Positions 17,075 to 26,307 of a DNA stretch of 64,000 nt are shown in pieces. The first letter of the stretch is position 1, and every line of letters starts with the position of its first letter. A model generated the notes under the pieces. It had not been told where the DNA came from, made no database searches, and saw only the letters and a list, made by a program, of their open reading frames with translations. The position numbers and the translations under genes were made by a program. The stretch is from Chryseobacterium sp. SNU WT5 (GTDB lineage: Bacteria > Bacteroidota > Bacteroidia > Flavobacteriales > Weeksellaceae), in assembly GCF_007362475.1 (NCBI RefSeq), contig NZ_CP041687.1:744001-808000 (forward strand). The letters run 5' to 3'.

Positions 17075-18022
17075 TTACAATTGGGATATTTGATCATACT
17101 GTTGGAATCCATTTAAAAAATCTTTTACACTCATCCTTTTCTTCCCTTCTAATTGTACTTCTAAAGGGAAATAACAACCATCGTTGGTGAAAATTTTGAA
17201 TTCATTCTTATTAATTTCTAAAACGCCAGGCGAATTTTGATGCGACACCATCTCAACTTTCCCTTTGTATATTTTTAAAACTTTCTCTTCTTCACCAATT
17301 TTTACGGTTGTAAATGCGGCTGGATAAGGGGACATTCCGCGTATAAAATTACGAACGGTTTCTGAATCTTGAGTCCAGTTAATTCGAGTATCTTCTTTGA
17401 ATATTTTAAAAGCGTTCTTCGGATGTAAAACTTCCGGTTGGGCCTTTTCTGTAATCGAATTCTCCGCTAATCCATCGAGGGTTTTAACCACTAATTTTGC
17501 ACCCATTTCCATTAAACGATCATGTAATTCTCCAGCATTTTCGTCGGCTGAAATTTCAATTTCATCTTGTAAAAGAATATTTCCTTCATCAATTTTTTCA
17601 TTGATAAAAAAAGTAGTGGCACCTGTTTTTTTCTCTCCATTGATTACCGCATAATTAATGGGTGCCGCACCACGATAATCCGGTAGTAAAGATGCATGCA
17701 GGTTGAAAGTACCAAGTTCTGGCATTTCAAATAAAACTTTAGGCATCATTCTGAAAGCTACCACCACAAAAACATCAGCATTTAATTGCGCTATCTCTTC
17801 TAGAAAGTCTGTATTTCGTAATTTCTCTGGTTGGAAAACAGGTAAATTATTTTCGGTCGCAAAGATCTTTACTGCAGACTGATTAATTTTCTGTCCTCTC
17901 CCACTTGCTTTATCGGCAACGGTTACGACGCCCACTACTTCATGTGAAGATTCGTGTATCGCTTGTAGTGATGTTTTTGCAAATTCAGGAGTTCCGAAGA
18001 AAAGGACTTTTAATGATTTCAT
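17075..18022 (-). CDS. fmt: Methionyl-tRNA formyltransferase
   Basis: A 315-residue enzyme that formylates initiator Met-tRNA using 10-formyl-tetrahydrofolate. It starts with KVLFFGTPEFAKTSLQAI and shows the folate-site motif FNLHASLLPDYRGAAPINY (about 106-124), which supplies the catalytic Asn and His, and FINEKIDEGNILLQDEIEI with the catalytic aspartate. The C-terminal OB-like tRNA-binding domain starts near residue 205. Length is standard. It is transcribed convergently toward tsf and follows recQ by 34 bp in the same direction, so recQ-fmt may form one unit. Confidence 0.96.
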   Translation of the reverse strand: MKSLKVLFFGTPEFAKTSLQAIHESSHEVVGVVTVADKASGRGQKINQSAVKIFATENNLPVFQPEKLRNTDFLEEIAQLNADVFVVVAFRMMPKVLFEMPELGTFNLHASLLPDYRGAAPINYAVINGEKKTGATTFFINEKIDEGNILLQDEIEISADENAGELHDRLMEMGAKLVVKTLDGLAENSITEKAQPEVLHPKNAFKIFKEDTRINWTQDSETVRNFIRGMSPYPAAFTTVKIGEEEKVLKIYKGKVEMVSHQNSPGVLEINKNEFKIFTNDGCYFPLEVQLEGKKRMSVKDFLNGFQQYDQISQL

Positions 18023-18056
18023 TTAAATTAGAATTGTTGGATTTTAGAACTGTTAA

Positions 18057-19964
18057 TTAATCATGATTGTAGGCATAGGTCCGGAAATTAAGCATTTTCA
18101 CTTTTCCAGCATCTAAAAGATGAATGAGATTCTCTAAAATATTTTCTTTCGAAAAATAATTTAACCGTATCGTAATCTCTTCCACATTAGCTGGGGAATT
18201 TTTCAAAAGTTCTAAAATCTGTGCAGAAATATCGCGTCCGAAAACATTTTCTTTTTGCTTTTCACAGACCGAACATTGCCCACAATTCCTGACATTTTTT
18301 TCACCAAAGTAGGACAAGACGAGTTTCATTTTGCAAAAATCATTATTTTGTACAAAGAATTTCATTTCTTCCCATTTCTGAATTTTATTTTTCTGAATCT
18401 GTAGAAAGAGATTCCAATATTTCCCTTCGGTTGCACGATGGTCTCGATGTTTCAAAAATTTAACACTCGACAAAGCACCATCGATATAATCAAAATGTCC
18501 TTTCTTTTGAAGTTCTCGTAATCGTTCTTTAACCAAATGCTGATCAGACTGGATTTTATTGCTAAAATTCTTCTCGCTAAACATCACTTTATGCGTTGCA
18601 AAACCAGAAATATTCCGCAATAATAATTCAATGAAATAAGCATCTTTTCGTGGGAGCAGATCTATTTCCTCTGGAGAAATTTTTAATTCTATAGATGATA
18701 ATGCATTTTGCGTATTGTATAAAATTATTTCTTGATGGTGCAGAAAATTGAGTACATTTCTAATCTTTGCCAGCGAACTTTTGGTAAAAGCCTGAATACG
18801 CTGAATATGCAGTTGAAAAACATTTTCCGGTAAATCATTTTCTGCGACTTGAAAAGTAGAATATAGATAGGAAACTATATTTTTAAATTCTGCTTTAGAA
18901 GGTATTTGATAGGATAAAAGCTGATCGAAATTTTTAAGTTCCTGTTCATTCCACAGTAAAAACGCATAGGATTCTTTACCATCTCGGCCTGCTCTTCCAA
19001 TTTCCTGATAATAATTCTCAATAGATGCTGCTGGTGAAAAATGGATAATAAAACGAACATTCTCTTTATCAATTCCCATCCCAAAAGCATTGGTAGAGAT
19101 CAAGACTTGATTTGGACTGTTGATCCAGCGTTGTTGCTTGGCATTTTTCTCTTTAAAAGGAATCCCAGCGTGAAAAAAATCTACATTGTTAATTTGATTT
19201 CTGTGCAGATAACTGCATAATTCTTCCGCTTCCTTTCTCGTCCTTACATAAATAATTCCGGATGCATTATTATAAGTGAGTAGATTCTTTATTCTCTCAT
19301 ACTTATCGGCAATCTGATCAGAAACAATTTTTATATTCTCCCTTCTAAATGTCTTTTGAAAAATTTCGGGATTTTTTAAATTTAGTTTTGACTGAATTTC
19401 AACTAAAACCTTTGGGGTAGCAGTCGCCGTAAGCGCTACACATGGAATTCTATGCAATAATTCTCTAAACCCTTTAATATGTTGGTAACTTGGTCGAAAG
19501 TCCTGTCCCCACTCCGAAATACAATGCGCTTCATCAACCGCAATAAATGACACCTGGATCTCTTCTATATTTTGTAAAAAAAATCGGTTCGTAAGTCGTT
19601 CTGGTGATACATAAAGTAATTTCGTCAATCCATCTTTGCACCGGTTGAAGATAATTTCTGCTTCAAAATCATCTAATTCTGCAGAAAGATATTCTGCTTC
19701 TATACCTCGGTTTTTCATCTGGAAAACCTGATCTTTCATTAAAGCTAAAAGTGGTGAAACTACGATGCATGTTCCTTCCAGAATGAGAGCGGGAAGTTGG
19801 TAACATAAAGATTTTCCTCCCCCTGTTGGTAACAAAACCACTGCATCTTTCCCCTCTATAATAACGTTAACGATTTCTTCTTGTGCATCTCTAAACTCGT
19901 CATAACCCCAAAAATGTTTTAGGGTCTGCTTTTTTAAAATTGAAAAATCTTGAGAAGAGATCAT
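18057..19964 (-). CDS. recQ: RecQ-family ATP-dependent DNA helicase
   Basis: A 635-residue superfamily 2 helicase. Walker A is LLPTGGGKSLCYQLPAL (about 44-60), the Walker B/aromatic-loop region is AVDEAHCISEWGQDFRP (about 141-157), and motifs V-VI are FGMGIDKENVRFIIH and YYQEIGRAGRDGKES (about 293-340). The cysteine cluster CKMKLVL...NCGQCSVCEK lies very late, around residues 545-570; in E. coli RecQ it follows the helicase core directly. No HRDC domain follows it. This points to a Bacteroidota RecQ subtype distinct from canonical RecQ. A near-consensus promoter lies 4 nt upstream of the ATG. Confidence 0.9.
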   Translation of the reverse strand: MISSQDFSILKKQTLKHFWGYDEFRDAQEEIVNVIIEGKDAVVLLPTGGGKSLCYQLPALILEGTCIVVSPLLALMKDQVFQMKNRGIEAEYLSAELDDFEAEIIFNRCKDGLTKLLYVSPERLTNRFFLQNIEEIQVSFIAVDEAHCISEWGQDFRPSYQHIKGFRELLHRIPCVALTATATPKVLVEIQSKLNLKNPEIFQKTFRRENIKIVSDQIADKYERIKNLLTYNNASGIIYVRTRKEAEELCSYLHRNQINNVDFFHAGIPFKEKNAKQQRWINSPNQVLISTNAFGMGIDKENVRFIIHFSPAASIENYYQEIGRAGRDGKESYAFLLWNEQELKNFDQLLSYQIPSKAEFKNIVSYLYSTFQVAENDLPENVFQLHIQRIQAFTKSSLAKIRNVLNFLHHQEIILYNTQNALSSIELKISPEEIDLLPRKDAYFIELLLRNISGFATHKVMFSEKNFSNKIQSDQHLVKERLRELQKKGHFDYIDGALSSVKFLKHRDHRATEGKYWNLFLQIQKNKIQKWEEMKFFVQNNDFCKMKLVLSYFGEKNVRNCGQCSVCEKQKENVFGRDISAQILELLKNSPANVEEITIRLNYFSKENILENLIHLLDAGKVKMLNFRTYAYNHD

Positions 19965-19968
19965 GAAG

Positions 19969-20000
19969 TAAAATTACAGAAACAAATTTCATAAAACAAA
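19969..20000 (-). promoter_or_regulatory. Likely recQ promoter
   Basis: On the minus strand TTTG (19997-20000) is followed after 20 nt by TAATTTTA (19969-19976), a one-base variant of TAnnTTTG, and the ATG of recQ comes 4 nt later. The start of transcription would fall at or within a few bases of the start codon. Confidence 0.45.
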
Positions 20001-20028
20001 GAAAGCCACGATAAACGTGACTTTCTTT
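19998..20028 (-). terminator. Terminator after the OmpA-family gene
   Basis: Stem with arms AAAGAAAGTCACG and CGTGGCTTTCTTT on the minus strand, one internal mismatch and a 5-nt loop, followed by TTTT interrupted by a G. It lies 25 bp after the stop of the gene at 20053-21486 and overlaps the recQ -33 region. Confidence 0.65.
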
Positions 20029-20052
20029 CTATATTTATTAATTTAATAAATA

Positions 20053-21486
20053 TTATTTTCCTTCGAAGTAAACTCTTCTGTTGGCTCTATTTTTCCATTC
20101 TGGACATTTAGTAGCTGGATCACATTCTGGATATTTAAGGCTTGATTCCCCTCTTCCTATCGCATTCAGTTTACCTGAGTTTGCACCATTTTGGATTAAA
20201 TAGTTTTTAACATTATTTGCTCTTCTTTCTGATAATTTCTGATTGTAATCTGCGGTACCTCTAGTATCAGTACCACCTATAACATTGTAAGAACCATCTG
20301 AAGAATTAATGTAGCTAACAGCGTTACTAAGTATCGGAGTATTTGATGGTAAAATTCTGTCAGAATTCAAATCAAATTCGATTCCTTCTAAAGTTCTTGT
20401 ATTATCTGAAACGATCGCAGATCCACCGGTTGGACAACCGTTATTTTCGATAGTACCAGGCACAGTTACACATTTGTCATATAAATCAATTACACCGTCC
20501 AAATCTGTATCAAGGGCAACACCAGCTCCATCAACTCTTGCTCCAGCAGGAGTATCTAATTGTCTGTCCCAATCATCGCAAACACCATCGTTATCGGCAT
20601 CTCCTTTTTTACACACTTCAACATCCTGATTTTTATTGTCCAAAACGTCTAATTTCCAATACATTTCCTGAAGAGGATCGTGCCAGAATAAGTGAGATTC
20701 ATGTTTTCCTAAATTTAATGTTGCACCTAAAGTGACATTAATTAAGTTGTCAGAAACATTATCATTAACTGAAGTACTTCTTGCACCATCAAAGGTGTCA
20801 TCACCTGTATAGATATACATACCTCTTGCTTCAAAATCCAATGATTTTGTCGCACGGAATTTAAGTCCCGCACCAGCCTGTCCAAATAAACTTCCAAAAT
20901 TGAAAGGTTTAACTTCAGTTATTAAAGCTTGATTGTATGTCGGACCTTGATCTTGTCTATAAGCTCTATAAGCTAAAGTACCAACACCTGCATAACCATG
21001 AAGTGCCCATCTAAAAGGGGAATTATTATCTACTCTTCTCATTAGATTAGAAAAGTTAATATCTCCTAAAAGAGAAATCGCATCATATTGCGTTCTTGCA
21101 CCATCACCTGCTGTAGCAGCTACATGATCTTTAGTATTTACAAAACCTTGTCTTGATTCTCCTTTGTCATACTGAAGTTTTAAACCAAAAGTATGATTTA
21201 TCGCTTTGTCTACACTTAAATAAGCAGACCAGCCATATAAATTTTTTCCTGCACCATAACCTTTAATAGAGGTTAAATCTGATGATTGCATTAATGGCAC
21301 TCCTGCTCCAGCAGAAATAGCCCAATCATTAAATCTTTTAGATTCTTGAGTAAACGGTGAAACATTTGCAGAACCTGACGTATAACTGTTGGGGTAATTC
21401 CCTGTAGAGGTTGATATAGTATCCTGTGCAAAAACAGAAGCAGGTAGTACTAAAGCCAACGCAATACTTGTTAAATGTAGTTTCAT
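20053..21486 (-). CDS. OmpA-family outer membrane protein
   Basis: A 477-residue outer membrane protein. The signal peptide is about residues 1-20 (MKLHLTSIALALVLPASVFA). A beta-barrel-like region runs to about 265, followed by thrombospondin type 3-like calcium-binding repeats (DADNDGVCDDWD, DTDLDGVIDLYDKC), and a C-terminal OmpA domain with the peptidoglycan-binding pattern TDTRGTADYNQKLSERRANN (about 405-425). The family anchors the outer membrane to peptidoglycan. A paralogue lacking the OmpA domain lies upstream. The gene has its own promoter element and terminator, consistent with an abundant protein. Confidence 0.93.
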   Translation of the reverse strand: MKLHLTSIALALVLPASVFAQDTISTSTGNYPNSYTSGSANVSPFTQESKRFNDWAISAGAGVPLMQSSDLTSIKGYGAGKNLYGWSAYLSVDKAINHTFGLKLQYDKGESRQGFVNTKDHVAATAGDGARTQYDAISLLGDINFSNLMRRVDNNSPFRWALHGYAGVGTLAYRAYRQDQGPTYNQALITEVKPFNFGSLFGQAGAGLKFRATKSLDFEARGMYIYTGDDTFDGARSTSVNDNVSDNLINVTLGATLNLGKHESHLFWHDPLQEMYWKLDVLDNKNQDVEVCKKGDADNDGVCDDWDRQLDTPAGARVDGAGVALDTDLDGVIDLYDKCVTVPGTIENNGCPTGGSAIVSDNTRTLEGIEFDLNSDRILPSNTPILSNAVSYINSSDGSYNVIGGTDTRGTADYNQKLSERRANNVKNYLIQNGANSGKLNAIGRGESSLKYPECDPATKCPEWKNRANRRVYFEGK

Positions 21487-21521
21487 ATTCTTATTTATTT
21501 TTAATTATTACTAGCAGGCTA

Positions 21522-21529
21522 CAAAATTA
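21522..21529 (-). promoter_or_regulatory. -7 element for the OmpA-family gene
   Basis: The minus strand reads TAATTTTG, matching TAnnTTTG, 35 nt before the start at 21486 in the 76-bp gap between the two OmpA-like genes. It implies separate transcription of the downstream, full-length paralogue. Confidence 0.5.
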
Positions 21530-21562
21530 CTAAATTTAAACTTCTTAACAGTGCTAATTTTA

Positions 21563-22654
21563 TTATTTATTAACGTTTGTAGGGCAACCATCATTTTCTA
21601 CTGGCCCAGGTACTGTTACACATTTATCATAAAGATCTGCAACACCGTCAAGATCCATATCTAATGCAATTCCCGCGCCATCTACCCTTGCACCACGAGG
21701 AGTATCAAGTTGTCTGTCCCAATCGTCACATACTCCATCATCGTCTAAATCGCCATTTTCACACACAACCAAATCAGTTTTTTGATTGGTCAAAATATTG
21801 ATTCTATTGTTAATATCTCTTAAAGGATCCACCCAAGTTAAATGCGTATCATGATTTCCTAATTTGAACGATAAACCTAAATTCACTGAAAATAAGTTAT
21901 CCGAATGACCATGAACGATTGCATTATAGCGAGGAATTCCATTTTTTCCAAAGCCACCTCCATCAAATGAGTCATCACCACTAATTATATACATTGCTCT
22001 CGCTTCTACATCAATCAATTTGGATAGATTATACTTTAAACCTGTTCCTAATTGAAAAAAGAAGGTATCAAAACGCAATTCCTGTTCAATTTGAACGGGT
22101 ATTCTTCGTGGGCTTATACTGTACCTAGACATATCATTATCTAATAACAAGGTATCATATCCTTGCAGACCTACCCCACCATACCCGTGTAATGCCCACC
22201 GATAAGTAGAATTATTGTCTACCCTTCTCAATAGGTTTGATAAATTAATATCGCCCAAGATAGAAATCTGTCGATATTTAGTCCATGCAGTAGCCACACC
22301 TGCAGCAACGCCAGCGGCACCAGGCAGCAATGCTTTCTGATTAGTTTTACCCATTTGGTATTGAAAGCTCATCCCAAAAGTGTGCGTGATCTGTTTGTCT
22401 AAACTTGCATAGGCATTCCACCCAAAATTTACTTTTCCATCATAAAAAGAATTAACGTCTGCAGCATGCATAAAAGTACCTCCACCACCTACGGACACTG
22501 ACCAGTCTTTAAATAGTCTTGATGCGTTATCGAACTTAGTAACCTTTCCAGATCTAGAAGAATAAGCTTCTATATTAGAACCATCTGATATTGGACTCTG
22601 CTGAGCCCAAGACAATAGAGGCAGTGCTAATGCCCATAATAAATTTAATTTCAT
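21563..22654 (-). CDS. OmpA-like outer membrane protein lacking the OmpA C-terminal domain
   Basis: A 363-residue paralogue of the downstream protein: signal peptide MKLNLLWALALPLLSWAQ, an equivalent barrel region (LFKDWSVSVGGGGTFMHAAD, SILGDINLSNLLRRVDNNS, IDVEARAMYIISGDDSFDGG) and both calcium-binding repeats (DLDDDGVCDDWD, DMDLDGVADLYDKC). It ends at VENDGCPTNVNK, exactly where its neighbour continues into the OmpA peptidoglycan-binding domain. The stop is clean and no remnant of the missing domain was seen in the 76 bp that follow. It may be a truncated duplicate that still inserts into the membrane but is not anchored to the wall. Confidence 0.85.
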   Translation of the reverse strand: MKLNLLWALALPLLSWAQQSPISDGSNIEAYSSRSGKVTKFDNASRLFKDWSVSVGGGGTFMHAADVNSFYDGKVNFGWNAYASLDKQITHTFGMSFQYQMGKTNQKALLPGAAGVAAGVATAWTKYRQISILGDINLSNLLRRVDNNSTYRWALHGYGGVGLQGYDTLLLDNDMSRYSISPRRIPVQIEQELRFDTFFFQLGTGLKYNLSKLIDVEARAMYIISGDDSFDGGGFGKNGIPRYNAIVHGHSDNLFSVNLGLSFKLGNHDTHLTWVDPLRDINNRINILTNQKTDLVVCENGDLDDDGVCDDWDRQLDTPRGARVDGAGIALDMDLDGVADLYDKCVTVPGPVENDGCPTNVNK

Positions 22655-22671
22655 ATAAGTGTTGTTTGTAT

Positions 22672-23088
22672 TTATTCTAACTGCTCTAATAATTTTCTCG
22701 AAAAGTCCCTTTGATGTAAATGTTTAACATGCGGAATCTCTAATCTTCTAGACCAAAAAAAGAGATTACAAATTGAAACAATATCAATATCTATGATCCG
22801 ATCTTGGTATTCTCCTGAAAATATGGTATCATATTCCCTACCCATTTTTTTTTCAATCGACTTTATCAAATTCAGTATATTAACAGGAGATTCTTGTGTT
22901 TTTATTAAGAGCGCAATATTACAAAAAATATTGGTACTATCAAACTCTACTGGCTTTGTAATCAGGACCTCAGAGCGCTTTTCAATAGATCCGATCTCTT
23001 GCTCTATAAAAGTGATTGCCTTCTCAATATTATTTTCAGGATTACCTAAATTACTTCCCAGTAACAAAGTGACTTCATGTTGCGACAT
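22672..23088 (-). CDS. folK: 2-amino-4-hydroxy-6-hydroxymethyldihydropteridine diphosphokinase
   Basis: A 138-residue HPPK enzyme that transfers pyrophosphate from ATP to the pterin in folate synthesis. It begins VTLLLGSNLGNPENNI, has the ATP-site region RSEVLITKPVEF, the conserved core NLIKSIEKKMGRE and the magnesium-binding DIDIV (DxD) near residue 108. It then ends RLEIPHVKHLHQRDF, the usual PHP-type closing segment (here PHVK). I chose the ATG at 23088 (MSQHEV) over one three codons earlier; both are possible. It is divergent from sppA with only about 20 bp between start codons. Confidence 0.92.
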   Translation of the reverse strand: MSQHEVTLLLGSNLGNPENNIEKAITFIEQEIGSIEKRSEVLITKPVEFDSTNIFCNIALLIKTQESPVNILNLIKSIEKKMGREYDTIFSGEYQDRIIDIDIVSICNLFFWSRRLEIPHVKHLHQRDFSRKLLEQLE

Positions 23089-23109
23089 ATTGTACATATA
23101 AATTAAATT

Positions 23110-24867
23110 ATGAAGAGTTTTTTTAAAAATGTGTTAGCAAATATAGTCGCTATAATCATTATTGCAGCTGTATTTTGTGTCTTTTTATTAATGCTTATAG
23201 CATCGAGTGCTCTAAGTGGAGATCAGAAACCGTCGATCAAAGATAATTCTGTTTTGACTTTGGATTTTAAAACAAATATTATCGACAGCCCCACCGAAGA
23301 TCAAGATGACTTTTTTGCTTTTGCCAATAAACCAAAAAACATCCTGATTTATGATATGTTAGAAGCTATTAAAAGAGCCAAAACTGATGATAAAATCAAA
23401 GGAATTAGTTTGGAAACTGATGGACTTCGGGCAGGTTTCACTCAAATAGATGACCTTCGTAATGCGCTGGTAGAATTTAAGAAAAGCGGGAAATTCGTTT
23501 ATGCATATGGAAACAATGTTTCTCAGTCAGCATACTACCTTGGGTCTGTAGCTGATAGTTACATATTAAATCCTACAGGTGGTATCGACCTAAAAGGTTT
23601 ATCTACCGAAGTTTTATATATGAAGAATTTTGCCGATAAATACGGGATAGGTATTCAGATCATCAGACATGGAAAATACAAGTCTGCAGTAGAACCTTAT
23701 ATGAGAGACGATATGTCTCCGGAAAACAAAGAACAACTTTCTACTTTATTAAATGATATCTGGTCTGTAAATTCACAAAAAATAGCAACATCAAGAAAAA
23801 TAGACAGTGCACAATTCAGAATTGTAGTAGATAGTTTATATGGAGTAATACCAAATTTAAGTCTTCAACACAAATTGATAGACCGCTTAATGCAGAAAAG
23901 TGAATATGATCAGATGATCAAAACAAAATTAAATCTTAAGGAAAAAGATAAAATTTCAAAAGTTTCGTTTAGTAAGTATATCAACTCTAAAAAAGATGAT
24001 GATTCTAATAAGGATAATCAAATTGCCGTATTGTATGCTTCAGGAGCAATTTATAATGGAGAAGGATACAACGATATATTCGCCGACAATTTTGTAAAAG
24101 AAATAAAAGAAATAGCAAAAGATGAAAAAGTAAAAGCTGTAGTATTAAGAATTAATTCCCCTGGAGGTAGCGCAAACGCTTCTGATGAGATCCTATTCGA
24201 ATTACAACAACTTAAAAAGAAAAAACCTGTCGTGGTTTCCTTTGGTGATTATGCTGCATCGGGTGGATATTACATCGCAATGGCTGCAGATAAAATATAT
24301 TCTGAGCCCAATACAATTACTGGCTCAATAGGAGTTTTTGGAATGATTCCTTACTTCAAAGATTTAGCTAATAAAAATGGACTAACCTCGCACGCGGTCA
24401 CTAGCAATGCAAATTCTAATATGTATTCACCAATCAACGGTGTTACGCCGGGTGGAGTAGCAATATTGACAAAAAGTGTTGAGGGAACTTATAAAAGATT
24501 TGTACACTTTGTTACAGAAAATAGAAAGAAATCGTTTGAACAAATTGACGAGATCGGTGGCGGAAGAGTCTGGAGCGGAACCCGTGCAAAACAAATTGGT
24601 CTTGTGGATGAATTAGGAAATTTGCAGGATGCAATGAACTTTGCGGCGCAAAAAGCAAAATTAAAAGAATATCAAGTGAGCACTTATCCTAAAAAAATAA
24701 GTCAATTTGAACAACTTTTCAAAAACTTAGACGAAGATGAAATTTCGACAAGATTGATCAAGAATAAAATTGGCGAAGACCGATACAAAATGTTTGAGCA
24801 GATGACCAATCCTAAATTCCAAGAAGGCGTAATGATGCAAATGCCTTTTCAAATTAAAATTGAATAA
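23110..24867 (+). CDS. sppA: Signal peptide peptidase SppA, long form
   Basis: A 585-residue S49 protease of the 67-kDa type, membrane-anchored by one N-terminal helix (about 8-32), which degrades cleaved signal peptides at the periplasmic face. Two tandem S49 domains are present: the first carries the general-base lysine in IIRHGKYKSAVEPYMRD (about 184-200), the second the nucleophile serine in VSFGDYAASGGYYIAMAADK (about 377-396). This two-domain organisation matches the E. coli-type SppA. A bidirectional terminator follows 15 bp after the stop. Divergent from folK. Confidence 0.95.
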   Translation: MKSFFKNVLANIVAIIIIAAVFCVFLLMLIASSALSGDQKPSIKDNSVLTLDFKTNIIDSPTEDQDDFFAFANKPKNILIYDMLEAIKRAKTDDKIKGISLETDGLRAGFTQIDDLRNALVEFKKSGKFVYAYGNNVSQSAYYLGSVADSYILNPTGGIDLKGLSTEVLYMKNFADKYGIGIQIIRHGKYKSAVEPYMRDDMSPENKEQLSTLLNDIWSVNSQKIATSRKIDSAQFRIVVDSLYGVIPNLSLQHKLIDRLMQKSEYDQMIKTKLNLKEKDKISKVSFSKYINSKKDDDSNKDNQIAVLYASGAIYNGEGYNDIFADNFVKEIKEIAKDEKVKAVVLRINSPGGSANASDEILFELQQLKKKKPVVVSFGDYAASGGYYIAMAADKIYSEPNTITGSIGVFGMIPYFKDLANKNGLTSHAVTSNANSNMYSPINGVTPGGVAILTKSVEGTYKRFVHFVTENRKKSFEQIDEIGGGRVWSGTRAKQIGLVDELGNLQDAMNFAAQKAKLKEYQVSTYPKKISQFEQLFKNLDEDEISTRLIKNKIGEDRYKMFEQMTNPKFQEGVMMQMPFQIKIE

Positions 24868-24881
24868 TTCGCTAAACAAAA

Positions 24882-24911
24882 AAATCCCGCACTACGAATA
24901 GTGCGGGATTT
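24882..24911. terminator. Bidirectional terminator between sppA and the GlsB-type gene
   Basis: Perfect 13-bp stem, arms AAATCCCGCACTA and TAGTGCGGGATTT with loop CGAA, flanked by A- and T-runs on both sides. It serves the converging genes sppA and 24929-25183. Confidence 0.9.
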
Positions 24912-24928
24912 ATTATAATATTCAGATA

Positions 24929-25183
24929 TTAACCACGTTTAGTCGCCATACCGTAAATCCATAGAATTGCCAGAGCTCCAACAACTGCAAGTAAGATTCC
25001 TTTGATATCAAATTCCTCTACTGTTCCCCATCCTAGCATACTACCGATAAATCCTCCAACGAAGGCACCTACGATACCTAGAATTATCGTCATCAGCCAA
25101 CCCATTCCCTGGTTTCCTGGCATAATGAATTTAGCGATTGCACCTGCGATAAGACCAAAAATGATCCAAGTTAAAATTCCCAT
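24929..25183 (-). CDS. GlsB/YeaQ/YmgE family membrane protein
   Basis: An 84-residue protein with three predicted hydrophobic helices and Gly-rich packing: MGILTWIIFGLIAGAIAKFI, then GMGWLMTIILGIVGAFVGGF and GILLAVVGALAILWIYGM. This is the transglycosylase-associated/GlsB family, often induced in stress, whose molecular role is unresolved. It has its own flanking terminators and seems to be a single-gene unit. The conserved PGNQGMGW loop after the first helix supports the family call. Confidence 0.88.
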   Translation of the reverse strand: MGILTWIIFGLIAGAIAKFIMPGNQGMGWLMTIILGIVGAFVGGFIGSMLGWGTVEEFDIKGILLAVVGALAILWIYGMATKRG

Positions 25184-25309
25184 AGTTTTAAAAATTTAAT
25201 GTTAGTATTTATTATTTGCTTTCTAAATATCAAACATAAGACCAAAATAAAATTAGAAACCGAAATTTTTACAAATTTCGGTTTCTTGTATAGGATTTCA
25301 CGGAAAAAA

Positions 25310-26263
25310 TTATCGCTTTTTAAAGAAAGAATCAACGAATTCTGGACCATTAAATAATTGCAGATCGGTCATTTTCTCCCCTACTCCAATATATTTTACA
25401 GGAATCTGAAACTGATCAGAAATACCAATAACTACACCTCCTTTTGCAGTACCATCTAATTTCGTTACGGCAAGCGCATTAACTTCTGTTGCAGCAGTAA
25501 ACTGTTTCGCCTGTTCAAAAGCATTCTGTCCAGTAGAACCATCTAATACTAAAAGAATCTCATGGGGTGCATCCGGAATTACCTTTTGCATTACTCTTTT
25601 AATTTTGGTAAGCTCATTCATTAAATTTACCTTGTTGTGCAATCTTCCGGCGGTATCGATGATGACTACATCTGCATTGTTTGCAACCGCACTTTGCACG
25701 GTGTCAAATGCTACCGAAGCAGGATCACTTCCCATATTTTGCTTCACAATAGGAACTCCTACTCTTTCGCTCCATATAACAAGCTGATCAACAGCCGCGG
25801 CCCGAAAAGTATCTGCTGCTCCGAGAACCACTTTTCTACCTTCACTTTTAAACTGGTACGCAAGTTTACCAATGGTCGTTGTTTTACCAACTCCATTTAC
25901 ACCCACTACCATTATCACATAAGGTTTCTTCGTTTCATCAACATTTCCGGTGCCAGCATGTGGATTTTCTAGTAGCAATCCTGTAATTTCCTCACGAAGA
26001 ATTTCATCCAATTCATCTGTTCCCACAAATTTATCTCGTGCAACACGCTGCTCAATTCTTTCAATTATTTTAATGGTGGTAGATGCGCCTACATCGGAAG
26101 CGATCAAAACTTCTTCTAAATCATCAAGAACTTCATCATCTACTTTTGATTTACCGACGACCGCTTTAGAAATTTTGTCAAAGAATCCTTGACTGGATTT
26201 TTCCAAACCTTTATCTAAAGTTTCCTTTTCTTCCTTTTTGAAAATTTTTTTATACCAACTCAT
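25310..26263 (-). CDS. ftsY: Signal recognition particle receptor FtsY
   Basis: A 317-residue SRP GTPase that docks SRP-bound ribosomes at the membrane. After a short charged N-terminus (no long acidic A domain, as usual in this phylum) come the N-domain helices and the G domain: G1 GVNGVGKTTTIGKLA (about 123-137), DTFRAAAVDQL, G3 DTAGRLHNK (about 202-210), and G4 TKLDGTAKGG (about 266-275). A -7 element lies about 45 nt upstream, and the operon before it ends in a terminator. Sequence and length fit FtsY rather than Ffh, which has an added M domain. Confidence 0.96.
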   Translation of the reverse strand: MSWYKKIFKKEEKETLDKGLEKSSQGFFDKISKAVVGKSKVDDEVLDDLEEVLIASDVGASTTIKIIERIEQRVARDKFVGTDELDEILREEITGLLLENPHAGTGNVDETKKPYVIMVVGVNGVGKTTTIGKLAYQFKSEGRKVVLGAADTFRAAAVDQLVIWSERVGVPIVKQNMGSDPASVAFDTVQSAVANNADVVIIDTAGRLHNKVNLMNELTKIKRVMQKVIPDAPHEILLVLDGSTGQNAFEQAKQFTAATEVNALAVTKLDGTAKGGVVIGISDQFQIPVKYIGVGEKMTDLQLFNGPEFVDSFFKKR

Positions 26264-26307
26264 TATAAAAATTACCTATTAAAATTACAAGTATTTGTGC
26301 TAACAAA

